Assembly (NCBI RefSeq): GCF_003725775.1
Contig: NZ_RJSG01000002.1
Location: 806,001-870,000, forward strand
Direction of reading: 5' to 3'
DNA: 64,000 bases
Origin: Nocardioides marmorisolisilvae
GTDB lineage: Bacteria; Actinomycetota; Actinomycetes; Propionibacteriales; Nocardioidaceae
Shown here: one piece after another, positions 25,530-33,990 of the stretch
Position numbering within the stretch: position 1 is the first letter of the stretch
Layout: every line of letters begins with the position of its first letter
Notes under the pieces: model-generated
The model's database searches: none
Seen by the model: the letters and a program-made list of their open reading frames with translations, nothing else
Told to the model about the DNA's origin: nothing
Translations under genes and position numbers: made by a program

Positions 25530-26885
25530 TCAGTCGTCCCCGGGCGCCATCGGAAGCCGCACCTCGAACCGGGCGCCACCGTCCGCCGCGTCCTCGATCC
25601 GGACCGAACCGCCGTGCTCGTGCACGATCGAGGCGACGATCGCCAGACCGAGCCCACTGCCGCCGTCGTCGCGGGCGCGCGCCTCGTCCAGACGCACGAA
25701 ACGCTCGAAGACCCGGGCGCGGTCAGCAGCCGCGATGCCGGAACCGTCGTCCTCGACCACCAGGGTCGCGGTTCCGCCGCCCTGGTGCAGCCCGATCCGG
25801 ACGACACCCGAGGCGTGCCTGACCGCGTTGTCGAGCAGGTTGCGGATGACCTGGGCCAGCAGGACCGGGTTGCCGATGGTGCGTCCGGCGCCGACGTCGG
25901 ACACGTCGAGAGTGACGCTGCCGGCCTTGTCGCGCTGGCGGGACACCTCGGTGAAGACCAGGTCGTCCAGGTCGACCTGCTCGTGCGGAGCGTCCGTCCG
26001 GTTCTCGATGCGGGCCAGCGTGAGCAGCGCCGAGACCAGGCCCTCGAGGCGGGCGCTCTCGGCGAGCACGTCGGCGGCCAGCTCCTCGGTGCTGATCCGT
26101 TCCGGGTGGCTCTGGCTGATCTCCGCGGCCTGCCGGATCACGGCCAGCGGAGAGCGGAGCTCGTGCGAGGCGTCGGAGACGAACTGGCGCTGGAGTCGCT
26201 GTCCGTCCTCGATCCGGTCGAGCATCTCGTTCAGGGTCCGGGCCAGGCGCGGGATCTCGTCGTCACCCTCAGGCAGGGCCAGGCGGTCCGGCAGGTGCGC
26301 GGCGTTGATCTTGTTCGCCTGCTGGCGCATCACCTCGACCGGGCGGAGCGCCCGGCCGACGCTGAACCAGATGATCCAGGCCAGCGCGGCGACGGTCAGC
26401 GGCACCGAGACGGCCAGCACTCCGGCCGCCTCCGCCCGGGTCTCGTCGCGCTGCTCGGTCGATCGGCCGACGATGACCAGCCGTACCCCTTGCTCGTCCG
26501 CAGCCCGCAGGGCGACCACCGTGAACTTGTCGTGCTCACCGGGGACGACCTGCGACTTGTGCACCCCCGGGCTGGTGAGCAGCGGCACGGTGAGGCGTGC
26601 GGAGTGGTCGCTGGCGATCACGGTGCCGTGCGCGTCGAGCAGCTGGACGACCACGTCGTTGCGCCCCGTGGTGGCGGCCTCGGCGGGGCTCACCCCGGTC
26701 TTGAGCTGCGCGACGATCGACTGCGCGTCCTGCTGTGCGGAGTTGATCAGGCTGTTGCTGATGGAGTGGCTGAGGGCGAGCACCAGGACCACCGAGCCGA
26801 GCGAGAGCACCAGCAGCACGAACAGCGTGGCCAGTCCGGTCACCCGGGCCCGGGTCGAGGCGCTGATCCGCTCGAGCAGCCTCAC
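25530..26885 (-). CDS. Sensor histidine kinase, OmpR-partner type
   Basis: This 451-residue sensor has a transmembrane helix at about 22-40, an extracytoplasmic domain of about 120 residues, a second helix at about 155-176, a HAMP domain (LRPVEVMRQQANKIN), then HisKA with the phospho-acceptor His241 in SDASHELRSPL. The ATPase domain shows the N box LLDNAVRHA, G1 VEDDGSGI, F box FERFVRLDEARARD and G2 GSGLGLAIV. It autophosphorylates and passes phosphate to the regulator whose gene it overlaps by 4 bases. The sensed signal is unknown. Tandem repeats lie just past its 3' end. Confidence 0.95.
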   Translation of the reverse strand: MRLLERISASTRARVTGLATLFVLLVLSLGSVVLVLALSHSISNSLINSAQQDAQSIVAQLKTGVSPAEAATTGRNDVVVQLLDAHGTVIASDHSARLTVPLLTSPGVHKSQVVPGEHDKFTVVALRAADEQGVRLVIVGRSTEQRDETRAEAAGVLAVSVPLTVAALAWIIWFSVGRALRPVEVMRQQANKINAAHLPDRLALPEGDDEIPRLARTLNEMLDRIEDGQRLQRQFVSDASHELRSPLAVIRQAAEISQSHPERISTEELAADVLAESARLEGLVSALLTLARIENRTDAPHEQVDLDDLVFTEVSRQRDKAGSVTLDVSDVGAGRTIGNPVLLAQVIRNLLDNAVRHASGVVRIGLHQGGGTATLVVEDDGSGIAAADRARVFERFVRLDEARARDDGGSGLGLAIVASIVHEHGGSVRIEDAADGGARFEVRLPMAPGDD

Positions 26886-27571
26886 GCGCCGCTCGCTCCG
26901 GGCGCGCCGCCGAGCCGGTAGCCGCTGCCGCGCAGGGTCTGGATGTCGTCGCGGCCGAACGGCTTGTCGATCTTGCGGCGCAGCCGCCCGATGTAGACCT
27001 CCACGATGTTGGGATCGCCCTCGTAGGCGTAGTCCCAGACGTTCTCGATGATGTCGGCCTTGGTGACGACGGTGCCGTCACGGCGCATCAGGAACTCCAG
27101 CAGCGAGAACTCCCGCGAGGTGAGGCTGACCTCGGCTCCGGCACGGGTCACGGTCTTGCTGGCCGGGTCCAGACTGAGGTCGCCGACGCTCAGCACCGTC
27201 GGGCGCTCCGTGACACCGCGGCGCAGCAACGAGCGCAGGCGGGCCAGCAGCACCACGAATGAGAACGGCTTGGTGACGTAGTCGTCCGCCCCGGTGTCCA
27301 GCGCCTCGACCTGGTCCCAGTCGCCGTCCTTGGCGGTGAGCATCAGGATCGGCGTCCAGTTCTCCTCGGCGCGCAACGTCTCGCACACCTTGTAGCCGTT
27401 CATCACCGGCAGCATGATGTCGAGCAGGATCGCGTCGTACGCGTTCTCCCGGGCGTACCAGAGCCCCTCGCCTCCGTCGTGCGCGACGTCGACGGCGAAG
27501 CCCTCGGCCTCGAGGCCGGTACGCAGGTTCGCAGCGAGGCGCTTCTCGTCCTCGACGACCAGGATCCGCAT
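26882..27571 (-). CDS. OmpR/PhoB-family response regulator
   Basis: This 229-residue regulator has a receiver domain with VVEDE at 5-9, the phospho-acceptor Asp51 in LLDIMLP, Thr in LTAKD and Lys in TKPFS, and a winged-helix DNA-binding domain from about 130 (LTSREFSLLEFLMRR, VEVYIGRLRRKID, LRGSGYRLG). It would bind direct repeats in the promoters it controls. ATG 27571 has CAGACT seven bases upstream and no Shine-Dalgarno, so the message is probably leaderless. GTTCAGG repeats at 27614-27631 would sit around -44 to -61, a fitting place for autoregulation. Confidence 0.95.
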   Translation of the reverse strand: MRILVVEDEKRLAANLRTGLEAEGFAVDVAHDGGEGLWYARENAYDAILLDIMLPVMNGYKVCETLRAEENWTPILMLTAKDGDWDQVEALDTGADDYVTKPFSFVVLLARLRSLLRRGVTERPTVLSVGDLSLDPASKTVTRAGAEVSLTSREFSLLEFLMRRDGTVVTKADIIENVWDYAYEGDPNIVEVYIGRLRRKIDKPFGRDDIQTLRGSGYRLGGAPGASGA

Positions 27572-27613
27572 GGGCGCCAGTCTGGCACCCCGCCCGAACG
27601 CCGCGACAGCAGC

Positions 27614-27631
27614 GTTCAGGCGGGGTTCAGG
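27614..27631. promoter_or_regulatory. GTTCAGG direct repeat upstream of the response regulator gene
   Basis: GTTCAGG at 27614-27620 and 27625-27631 are identical and start 11 bp apart. They lie in the 64-base gap between the Ig-repeat gene and the response regulator, about 30 bases upstream of its proposed -10 box. This is the clearest copy of the element and the likely autoregulatory site. Confidence 0.6.
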
Positions 27632-27635
27632 TCGA

Positions 27636-29867
27636 TCACGGGGTCGGCGCGGCCTTCGAGTTCAGGCTGAAGGCCTTGGTGTTGCTGGTCGAACCCTTGG
27701 TGTACTTCGCGATGAAGATCTCCGGGTCCGGGAAGGTGGGCGTCCCGCTGATCACGCCGGTGCTCGCGTTCAGGGTGAGGCCCAGCGGCAGGCTGCCGTA
27801 GGTGATCGACCAGGTGCCGCCGGTCGGCGTGGCCGACAGGGTGGTCGTGTACGGCGTGCCGACGGTCGCGTCCGGCAGCTGGGAGGCCGTGCTGATCACC
27901 GGCGAGCCCGGGTCGGAGACGTGCAGCAGGTAGGCCTGCTTGTCCGAGGCGCCGGTGGCGGTCTCGGTGAACGTCACCGTGAAGCCGTAGTCACCGGCCG
28001 CGGTCGGGGTGCCGGCGAGCAGGCCGCCCGAGGACAGCGTGATCCCGTCCGGCAGGAAGCCGGCGGTCTGCTCGAAGGTGCCGGCCAGGCCGGTCTTCTG
28101 CAGCTGCTGGCTGTACGCCGAGCCGGTGGTGCCGTCCGGGACCGAGGTCGTCGTGATCACCGGGGCGATGATGTTCAGCGACAGGCTGGCGGTGGAGTAG
28201 TTGCCCGAGTCGGTCTCCGTGAAGGCGACGTAGATCGGGTACACGCCACCGGTGGTCGGCGTACCGGAGATCTCTCCGGTGTTCTCGTCCAGGGTCAGGC
28301 CGTCCGGCAGCTCGTAGGACGACCAGGTGCCGTCGTCGCCGGTCTTGGTCAGCGTCACCGAGTACGCCTGGCCGACGTGCGCGTCCGGCAGCGAGGTGGT
28401 GGTCACCTTCGGGCCCGGGTCGACGTAGATGGCGAACGTCTTGCTGACCGAGTGGCCGCTGCTGGTCTCGGTGAACTTCACCGTGAACCCGAAGCTGCCC
28501 GGCGTCGTCGGGGTTCCGGAGAACGCGCCGGTGGCACCGTCGAGCGTGATGCCCGGCGGCAGGTTGCCCGCGGTCTTCGACCAGGTGCCGGCGCCGCCGG
28601 TCTTGGCCAGCGTCGCCGAGTACGGGGCGCCCTTGCTGGCGGTGGGCAGCGAGGTGGTCGTGATCGTCGGGTAGCCCGGCGGCACCGAACCGGCGTTCAG
28701 GTGCAGCGCGTAGCCCTTCGTGGCGACGGTGCCGGTCGCGGTCTCGGTGAACCCGACGTAGACCGAGTAGTCACCCGAGACGGCCGGGTTGCCGGAGATC
28801 TCACCGGTGGTCGGGTTCAGGGCGAGACCCTCGGGAAGACCGAGCTGCGACCAGGTGCCCGCGCCGCCGTTCTCGGTCAGCGTCACCGAGTACGGGGTGC
28901 CCTGGGTGCCGCTCGGCAGCGTGGCCGTGGTGATCGCCAGCGCCGCGCCGTTGATCGTCAGGCTCAGCGCCTTGAAGGCGGTCCGGCCGGTCGAGGTCTC
29001 GGTGAAGGTCGGGTAGACCCCGAAGGTGCCGACCACGGTCGGGGTGCCGGAGATCGTGCCGGTCGCGCTGTTCAGGCTCAGGCCCGACGGCAGGGTGTTG
29101 GCCGGGACCGACCAGGTGCCGGCCTTGCCGGAGTGGGTCAGCGTCGTCGTGTACGCCACGGCGCGGGTAGCGGCCGGGAGCGTGGTCGGGCTGGTGATCG
29201 TCGGCGGCGGCGTAACGAGCAGCGTCAGCGCCTGGGTGTCGGACAGGGAGTCCGCCGTGGTCGTGAACTTGACCGTGAAGGACGCGGTGCCGCCGGCGGT
29301 GGGGGTGCCGGTCAGCGCTCCGGTGCTCGCGTTCAGGGTGATCCCGGCCGGCAGCGCACCGGCAGAGATCGACCAGGTGCCGGCGCCGCCGGTCTTGGCC
29401 AGCGTCGCCGAGTACGCGACGCCCTTGTCGCCGTCGGGCAGCGAGGTGGTCGTGATCACCGGGGTGTTCGGGTTCGCGCCGAGCGAGGTCACGTTCACGG
29501 TGCGCGAGTACGCGGTGGCGAGGCTGCCGGTGGCGGGAGCCACGGTGCGCAGGGTGTAGGTGCCCGCCGTCTCGTACATGGTGCCCTTGACGCTGTAGGC
29601 GCCGCCGCTGGTGGTCGTCGTCGAGCTGACGTTCACCCAGCTGGCGCCGTTCTTGCGCTGCAGGCGGACGGTCTGGCCGGAGCCGGTGTGGGTCACGGTG
29701 CCGGTGTAGGTGATCTTGACGCCGCCGTACGCCGAGGTCGGACTCGGGGTGATCGAGATGCTCCGCGCCGTGGCAGCGTGAGCGGGCCCGATCAGACCCG
29801 TCGTGAGGACGAGCAGCCCTGCCAGGACTGCGATCGCCGAGGTGTACCTGATCCGCAAGGAGCTCAT
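27636..29867 (-). CDS. Large secreted protein with seven putative Ig-like (He_PIG) repeats
   Basis: This 743-residue exported protein has a signal peptide ending in GPAHA, then an Ig-like domain of about 100 residues (ITPSPTSAYGGVKITYTG, VRLQRKNGASWVNV), then seven repeats of 75-90 residues. Each repeat starts with a P-x-ITTTSLPDG-type strand, continues with YSATLAKTGGAGTWS, then LPxGLTLNxxTGxISGTP and a TFTET strand, the putative Ig (He_PIG) pattern of bacterial surface proteins. No sortase signal or C-terminal helix follows, so it is probably released or loosely bound. ATG 29867 follows GAAGG. It is a paralogue of the next gene upstream. Adhesion or wall binding is a guess from the fold. 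Confidence 0.88.
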   Translation of the reverse strand: MSSLRIRYTSAIAVLAGLLVLTTGLIGPAHAATARSISITPSPTSAYGGVKITYTGTVTHTGSGQTVRLQRKNGASWVNVSSTTTTSGGAYSVKGTMYETAGTYTLRTVAPATGSLATAYSRTVNVTSLGANPNTPVITTTSLPDGDKGVAYSATLAKTGGAGTWSISAGALPAGITLNASTGALTGTPTAGGTASFTVKFTTTADSLSDTQALTLLVTPPPTITSPTTLPAATRAVAYTTTLTHSGKAGTWSVPANTLPSGLSLNSATGTISGTPTVVGTFGVYPTFTETSTGRTAFKALSLTINGAALAITTATLPSGTQGTPYSVTLTENGGAGTWSQLGLPEGLALNPTTGEISGNPAVSGDYSVYVGFTETATGTVATKGYALHLNAGSVPPGYPTITTTSLPTASKGAPYSATLAKTGGAGTWSKTAGNLPPGITLDGATGAFSGTPTTPGSFGFTVKFTETSSGHSVSKTFAIYVDPGPKVTTTSLPDAHVGQAYSVTLTKTGDDGTWSSYELPDGLTLDENTGEISGTPTTGGVYPIYVAFTETDSGNYSTASLSLNIIAPVITTTSVPDGTTGSAYSQQLQKTGLAGTFEQTAGFLPDGITLSSGGLLAGTPTAAGDYGFTVTFTETATGASDKQAYLLHVSDPGSPVISTASQLPDATVGTPYTTTLSATPTGGTWSITYGSLPLGLTLNASTGVISGTPTFPDPEIFIAKYTKGSTSNTKAFSLNSKAAPTP

Positions 29868-29981
29868 CGCCCAACCTTCTTCAACCGAGAGGAGGGCACG
29901 CCCCACGCGCACCCGCACCCGACGCTAGGGCGAACGACCCTGATTGGGACCGTTATTGGATGGCTTTCTGCTGAGAATTGC

Positions 29982-30015
29982 CGGAAGGCCCAGGAGGTTT
30001 GTCCTGGGCCTTCCG
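29982..30015 (-). terminator. Hairpin after the five-repeat Ig protein gene
   Basis: A perfect 14-bp stem (29982-29995 with 30002-30015) closes a 6-base loop, 23 bases past the stop of the gene at 30039. It separates the two paralogues, so each probably has its own promoter; that of the second lies in 29868-29981. Confidence 0.75.
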
Positions 30016-30038
30016 ATTCGGGCGTTTTCCCGGGTGGT

Positions 30039-31745
30039 TCAGCCGGCTGGAGCGTCGGCGACGTTGAGGCTGAACGCCTTCGTGTTGCTCGTCGCTCCCT
30101 TGGTGTACTTCGCGATGAAGATCGCGTTCTCCGCGAACTCCGGAGTCCCGCTGATCTCACCGGTGGCCGGGTCCAGGGTCAGTCCGACGGGCAGGCTGCC
30201 GTAGACGATCGACCAGGTGCCACCGGTCGGGGTGGCGGCCAGCGTGGTGCTGTACGCCGTCCCGACCTCGCCGTCGGGGAGCTGGTTCGGCGTGCTGATC
30301 ACCGGCGAGCCCGGGTCGGAGACGTGCAGCAGGTAGACCTGGTTGTCGCTGGCCCCGGTCGAGGTCTCGGTGAAGGTCACGGTGAAGCCGTAGTCACCGG
30401 CCTGGGTCGGCGTACCGGCGAGCAGTCCGCCGGACGACAGCGTGATGCCGGGCGGCAGGTTGCCCTGCTTCACCGACCAGGTACCGGCCAGGCCGGTCTT
30501 CGCCAGCTGCTGGCTGTACGCCGTCCCGGTGGTGCCGTCGGGAACGCTGGTCGTGGTGATCACCGGAGCCGCGATGTGCAGCGCGAAGCCCTTGGTGACG
30601 AGGTCCCCGGTCGCGGTCTCGGTGAAGCCGATGAAGATCGCGTAGTCGCCGCCGGTGGTCGGCGTACCGGAGAGCGTGCCGGTGTTCTCGTCGAGCGTCA
30701 GGCCGTCCGGCAGGTCGAGCGAGGACCAGGTACCCGCGCCGCCGGTCTTGGTGAACGTGACGGAGTACGCCTGTCCGACGTTGCCGGCCGGCAGGGGCGA
30801 GGACGTCGTGATGGCCAGCGCCGCGCCGTTCACGGTCAGGCTGAGAGCCTTGAACGCGGTCCGGCCGGTGGAGGTCTCGGTGAACGTCGGGTAGATCCCG
30901 AAGGTGCCGGACGCGGTCGGGGTGCCGTGCAGCGACCCGGTGTCGGCGTCGAGCTCGAGACCCGCCGGCAGGCTGTTGTCGGGGACCGACCAGGTGCCGG
31001 CGTGACCGGTGTGGGTCAGCGTGGTCGAGTACGGGGACAGCCGCGTTGCCGCCGGCAGCGTCGTCGGCGAGGTGATCGTCGGGTCGGGTGTCACGACCAG
31101 GGTCAGCGCCTGGGTGTCCGACAGGCCGCCCGAGGTCTCAGTGTACTTCACGGTGAAGTGCGTGGTGCCACCGGCGGTCGGGTTGCCGGCGAGCTGGCCG
31201 GTGTCCGCGTCGAGGTCGATGCCGGCGGGCAGGTCACCCGAGGAGACCGACCAGGTGCCGGGGTCGCCGTTGACCTGGAGAGTCGTCGAGTAGTCGATGC
31301 CCTTGTCGCCCTCCGGGAGCGAGGTCGTGGTGATCACCGGGATGTTCGGGTTCACGCCGAGCGACTTCACGCTGATCGTGCGCGAGTAGGCGGTGGCGAG
31401 GGTGCTGGTCTTCGGAGCGACGGTGCGCATCTTGTAGGTGCCCGCCGTGGAGTACATGGTCGCCTTGAGCGAGTAGGCGCCGCCGGTCTTGGTCGTCGTG
31501 CTGACGACGTTGATCCAGGAGCTGCCGTTCCAGCGCTGCAACCGCACCGTCTTGCCGGACCCGGTGTGCGTCACCGATCCGGAGTAGGTGACCTTGGTGC
31601 CGCCGTACGTCGAGGTCGGGCTCGCCTTGATGTAGACCGTGCGCGCCGTCAACGCCTGCGCCGGGCCGACCAGCCCGACGACGACGAGCGTCGCGCCCAG
31701 CACGACTGCGAGCGCTGACCAGCGCCTGTACCCCAGAGAAGCCAT
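30039..31745 (-). CDS. Secreted protein with five putative Ig-like (He_PIG) repeats
   Basis: This 568-residue paralogue of the downstream Ig-repeat protein has a signal peptide (RWSALAVVLGATLVVVGLVG, end PAQA-L), the same N-terminal Ig-like domain (ASPTSTYGGTKVTYSG) and five repeats that correspond to repeats 1, 2, 3, 6 and 7 of the neighbour. Its third repeat looks mosaic: its start and end match neighbour repeat 3, while its middle (PDGLTLDENTGTLSGTPTTGG) matches neighbour repeat 5. The C-terminal KYTKGATSNTKAFSLN is nearly identical in both. ATG 31745 follows AAGGA. The role is unknown; the pair sits next to a two-component system. Confidence 0.88.
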   Translation of the reverse strand: MASLGYRRWSALAVVLGATLVVVGLVGPAQALTARTVYIKASPTSTYGGTKVTYSGSVTHTGSGKTVRLQRWNGSSWINVVSTTTKTGGAYSLKATMYSTAGTYKMRTVAPKTSTLATAYSRTISVKSLGVNPNIPVITTTSLPEGDKGIDYSTTLQVNGDPGTWSVSSGDLPAGIDLDADTGQLAGNPTAGGTTHFTVKYTETSGGLSDTQALTLVVTPDPTITSPTTLPAATRLSPYSTTLTHTGHAGTWSVPDNSLPAGLELDADTGSLHGTPTASGTFGIYPTFTETSTGRTAFKALSLTVNGAALAITTSSPLPAGNVGQAYSVTFTKTGGAGTWSSLDLPDGLTLDENTGTLSGTPTTGGDYAIFIGFTETATGDLVTKGFALHIAAPVITTTSVPDGTTGTAYSQQLAKTGLAGTWSVKQGNLPPGITLSSGGLLAGTPTQAGDYGFTVTFTETSTGASDNQVYLLHVSDPGSPVISTPNQLPDGEVGTAYSTTLAATPTGGTWSIVYGSLPVGLTLDPATGEISGTPEFAENAIFIAKYTKGATSNTKAFSLNVADAPAG

Positions 31746-31775
31746 GAGAGTTCCAATCCTTGTGCCTGCAGAGAG

Positions 31776-31802
31776 GGAGGGCGTGTGCAGGGCACGCTCT
31801 CC
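31776..31802 (-). terminator. Hairpin after the nitronate monooxygenase gene
   Basis: GGAGGGCGTG (31776-31785) pairs with CACGCTCTCC (31793-31802), one G-U pair, around a 7-base loop, 26 bases past the minus-strand stop at 31828. It isolates this gene from the Ig-repeat gene. Confidence 0.55.
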
Positions 31803-31827
31803 GCGACACTAAGCGGAACCGGCGTGA

Positions 31828-32748
31828 CTAGGAAGCACCCAGCCGGTTTCGGGCCGTGTCCAGCGCGGCCGTGCAGCCCGACCACATCTCCTTGATCACC
31901 TGCGAGACGGGCAGCACCGTGTCGATCCGGGAGGAGACCTGGCCGGTGTTGGCGACGCTGATGTCCATGTCGCCACCGAAGTAGAGGTCGGTGATCTGGC
32001 CCAGCAGCTTGACGTCCTGACCCTCGGTGAGGCGCTCGGTGATCGCGTTGCGCAGCACCCGCATGGTCGGGTTGCCGGGAACGCTGATGAGCACGGTTCC
32101 GTCGTCGCCCGCGGCGACGATCGCGTCCTTGAAGTTGCCGTGCACGGTCGCTTCCTCGGTCGCGAGCATCCGGGTGCCCATCTGCACACCCTCGGCGCCG
32201 AGCACGAAGGCCGCCGCCATCGAGGTGGCGTCGCAGATGCCGCCCGCCGCGATGATCGGCAGGTCGGTGCGGGACGCGACCAGGGGGAGCAGCACCATCG
32301 TCGAGGCGCCGAGCGCACCCTTGAAGCCGCCGCCCTCGACGCCCTCGACGACCAGGCCGTCGACGCCGGCGTCGATCGCCTTCTGGGCAGCGCGCATCGA
32401 GCCGACGACTTGGAAGACCGTCATGCCGGCGTCGTGCAGACGGTCGGTGAACAGGGCCGGGTCGCCGGCCGACGAGGCGACGTAGGTGATGCCGGCCTCG
32501 GCGATGGTCTCCACGATCGAGGGGTCGTTCTTCCAGCCCTGGATCATCAGGTTCGCGCCGACCGGCTTGTCGGTCAGCTCGCGGACCCGCGCCAGGTCCT
32601 CACGGCCCTGCGGGGAGAGCGTCTCGATCACGCCCATGCCGCCGGCCTCGGAGACGGCGGCCGCCAGGGGAGCGTTGGCGATGAACGTCATCGGAGCCTG
32701 GACGATCGGGATCTCGACGCCGAGGAGCTGCTGTACGCGGTTGGTCAC
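31828..32748 (-). CDS. Nitronate monooxygenase (NPD-like) family flavoprotein
   Basis: This 306-residue FMN-dependent TIM barrel belongs to the 2-nitropropane dioxygenase family. Motifs: VQAPMTFIANAPLAAAVSEAGGMGVI, VGANLMIQG, GVDGLVVEGVEGGGFKG (FMN phosphate region) and PIIAAGGICDATSMAAAFVLGAEGVQMGTRML (parts quoted). Such enzymes oxidise nitronates, but some actinobacterial members take part in other pathways; the steroid-ring hydroxylase IpdC is one relative. The catalytic His of classical nitronate oxidation is expected near the EGxEGGG loop and is not obvious here, so the reaction is open. GTG 32748 is the start. Confidence 0.85.
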   Translation of the reverse strand: MTNRVQQLLGVEIPIVQAPMTFIANAPLAAAVSEAGGMGVIETLSPQGREDLARVRELTDKPVGANLMIQGWKNDPSIVETIAEAGITYVASSAGDPALFTDRLHDAGMTVFQVVGSMRAAQKAIDAGVDGLVVEGVEGGGFKGALGASTMVLLPLVASRTDLPIIAAGGICDATSMAAAFVLGAEGVQMGTRMLATEEATVHGNFKDAIVAAGDDGTVLISVPGNPTMRVLRNAITERLTEGQDVKLLGQITDLYFGGDMDISVANTGQVSSRIDTVLPVSQVIKEMWSGCTAALDTARNRLGAS

Positions 32749-32839
32749 GCAGCACAGCGTGGCAGATCTGCCGGGTGCACGATCAGGGAGACCAGCACCA
32801 GGACGCGTCCGGTGTCCGGGTCCTGGGTAGTCCTGCGAC

Positions 32840-33853
32840 GTGAGGTTGAGGACGGTGTCCAGCCAGCAGCCCGGGTGGCGCCGGATCCGGCGCGGTCGCG
32901 GGTTCAGCTATGTCGACGCCTCGGGGGATCCGCTCGATGACGACCAGGTGCAGCGGGTGCGCGAGCTGGTGATCCCGCCGGCCTGGGCGGAGGTCTGGAT
33001 CTGTCCGTACCCGAACGGGCACCTGCAGGCCGTCGGCACCGACGAGGCCGGGCGGCGGCAGTACCTCTACCACCCGAGCTGGCGGGAGCAGCGCGACCTG
33101 GAGAAGTTCGAGCGGGTGGTGCGGCTCGCGCACCGGCTGCCCGGCGTCCGCCGCAAGCTGCGCCACCAGCTGCGCGCCGCGCCCGGCGACGACGACGTCG
33201 AGCGGCAGCGCATCCTGGCCGCGGGGGTCCGCCTGATCGACCTCGGGTGCTTCCGGCCCGGTTCGGACGAGTCGGCCGAGGAGTTCGGCAGCCACGGCCT
33301 GACGACCCTGGAGCGCCGGCACGTGCGCCGCGAGAACGGGGCGATGGTCTTCGAGTTCGTGGGCAAGGCCGGCATCGAGCACGAGGTGCTGATCGAGGAC
33401 GCCGACGTCGTCGCGGCGTTGCCGTGGCGCCGCCCGGTCGACGCCCGCCTGCTCGCCTCGAAGGTGGGCCGGCGTTGGCAGCCCGTCTCCGCGGACGAGC
33501 TGAACGAGCACATCCGCACGGTGACCAGCCTCGACGTGACCGCGAAGGACTTCCGCACCTGGCACGCGACCGTGACAGCGGCCGTCGCGCTGGCCGACGG
33601 TCCCGTGCCGACGTCCGACGCGAAGCGCCGGCGGCGCATCCGCGAAGCGGTCACCGAGGCGTCCGAGCTTCTCGGCAACACCCCGACGGTGGCGCGGTCC
33701 TCCTACGTCGACCCGCGCGTCATCGACCTGTTCGAGTCGGGCACGGTGCTCGACCCGGTTCCCCGCGGACCGGACGCCCTGGACCGCGCGGTCGTGCGTT
33801 TGCTCGACGGTGGCCGGGGTACCCGAGCGGGGAGCCCGAGGAGGAAACGATGA
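32840..33853 (+). CDS. Type IB DNA topoisomerase, poxvirus-like
   Basis: This 337-residue enzyme relaxes supercoils through a 3'-phosphotyrosyl link. It shows the bacterial TopIB pattern: GFSYVDASGDPL, ELVIPPAWAEVWICPYPNGHLQAVGTDEAGRRQYLYHP (parts quoted), FGSHGLTTLERRHV, FEFVGKAGIEH, KDFRTWHATVTAAVAL and the active Tyr289 in ARSSYVDPRVI. The Arg, Lys, Arg, His and Tyr residues of the catalytic set are in these blocks. GTG 32840 is the start. TopIB is scattered among bacteria. Its stop overlaps the next ATG, giving a short operon of three genes. Confidence 0.95.
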   Translation: MRLRTVSSQQPGWRRIRRGRGFSYVDASGDPLDDDQVQRVRELVIPPAWAEVWICPYPNGHLQAVGTDEAGRRQYLYHPSWREQRDLEKFERVVRLAHRLPGVRRKLRHQLRAAPGDDDVERQRILAAGVRLIDLGCFRPGSDESAEEFGSHGLTTLERRHVRRENGAMVFEFVGKAGIEHEVLIEDADVVAALPWRRPVDARLLASKVGRRWQPVSADELNEHIRTVTSLDVTAKDFRTWHATVTAAVALADGPVPTSDAKRRRRIREAVTEASELLGNTPTVARSSYVDPRVIDLFESGTVLDPVPRGPDALDRAVVRLLDGGRGTRAGSPRRKR

Positions 33854-33990
33854 CCACTCCGACCGCACCCGAGCCGGAGATCGTGCCCGGTACGTCCCGC
33901 CCGATCCCGGTCCAGCCCGAGGTCCAGCCCAACGGCGACCCCGCCACCCAGCCCGATCCGGAGCCGCAGCCCGAGCATGGCCAGGTATGA
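33850..33990 (+). CDS. Small proline-rich protein between topoisomerase IB and a hypothetical gene
   Basis: This encodes 46 residues, rich in Pro, Glu and Gln (TAPEPEIVPGTSRPIPVQPE), without hydrophobic or folded segments. ATG 33850 overlaps the topoisomerase stop by 4 bases (ATGA), with GAGGAAAC just upstream as ribosome site, and its own end overlaps the next gene by 14 bases. The tight spacing supports real translation. No family is known; it may be a disordered partner of a neighbour. Confidence 0.5.
   Translation: MTTPTAPEPEIVPGTSRPIPVQPEVQPNGDPATQPDPEPQPEHGQV

Noticed and set aside
27414-31718. A plus-strand frame open for about 1400 codons opposite the Ig-repeat genes
   Set aside because: It is the antisense shadow of two repetitive genes; its Gly/Arg/Val repeats only mirror the Ig repeats.
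27636-31745. Regularly spaced similar segments that could suggest a CRISPR or minisatellite array
   Set aside because: The period of about 240-270 bases, the open frame and the protein-level Ig pattern show coding domain repeats.
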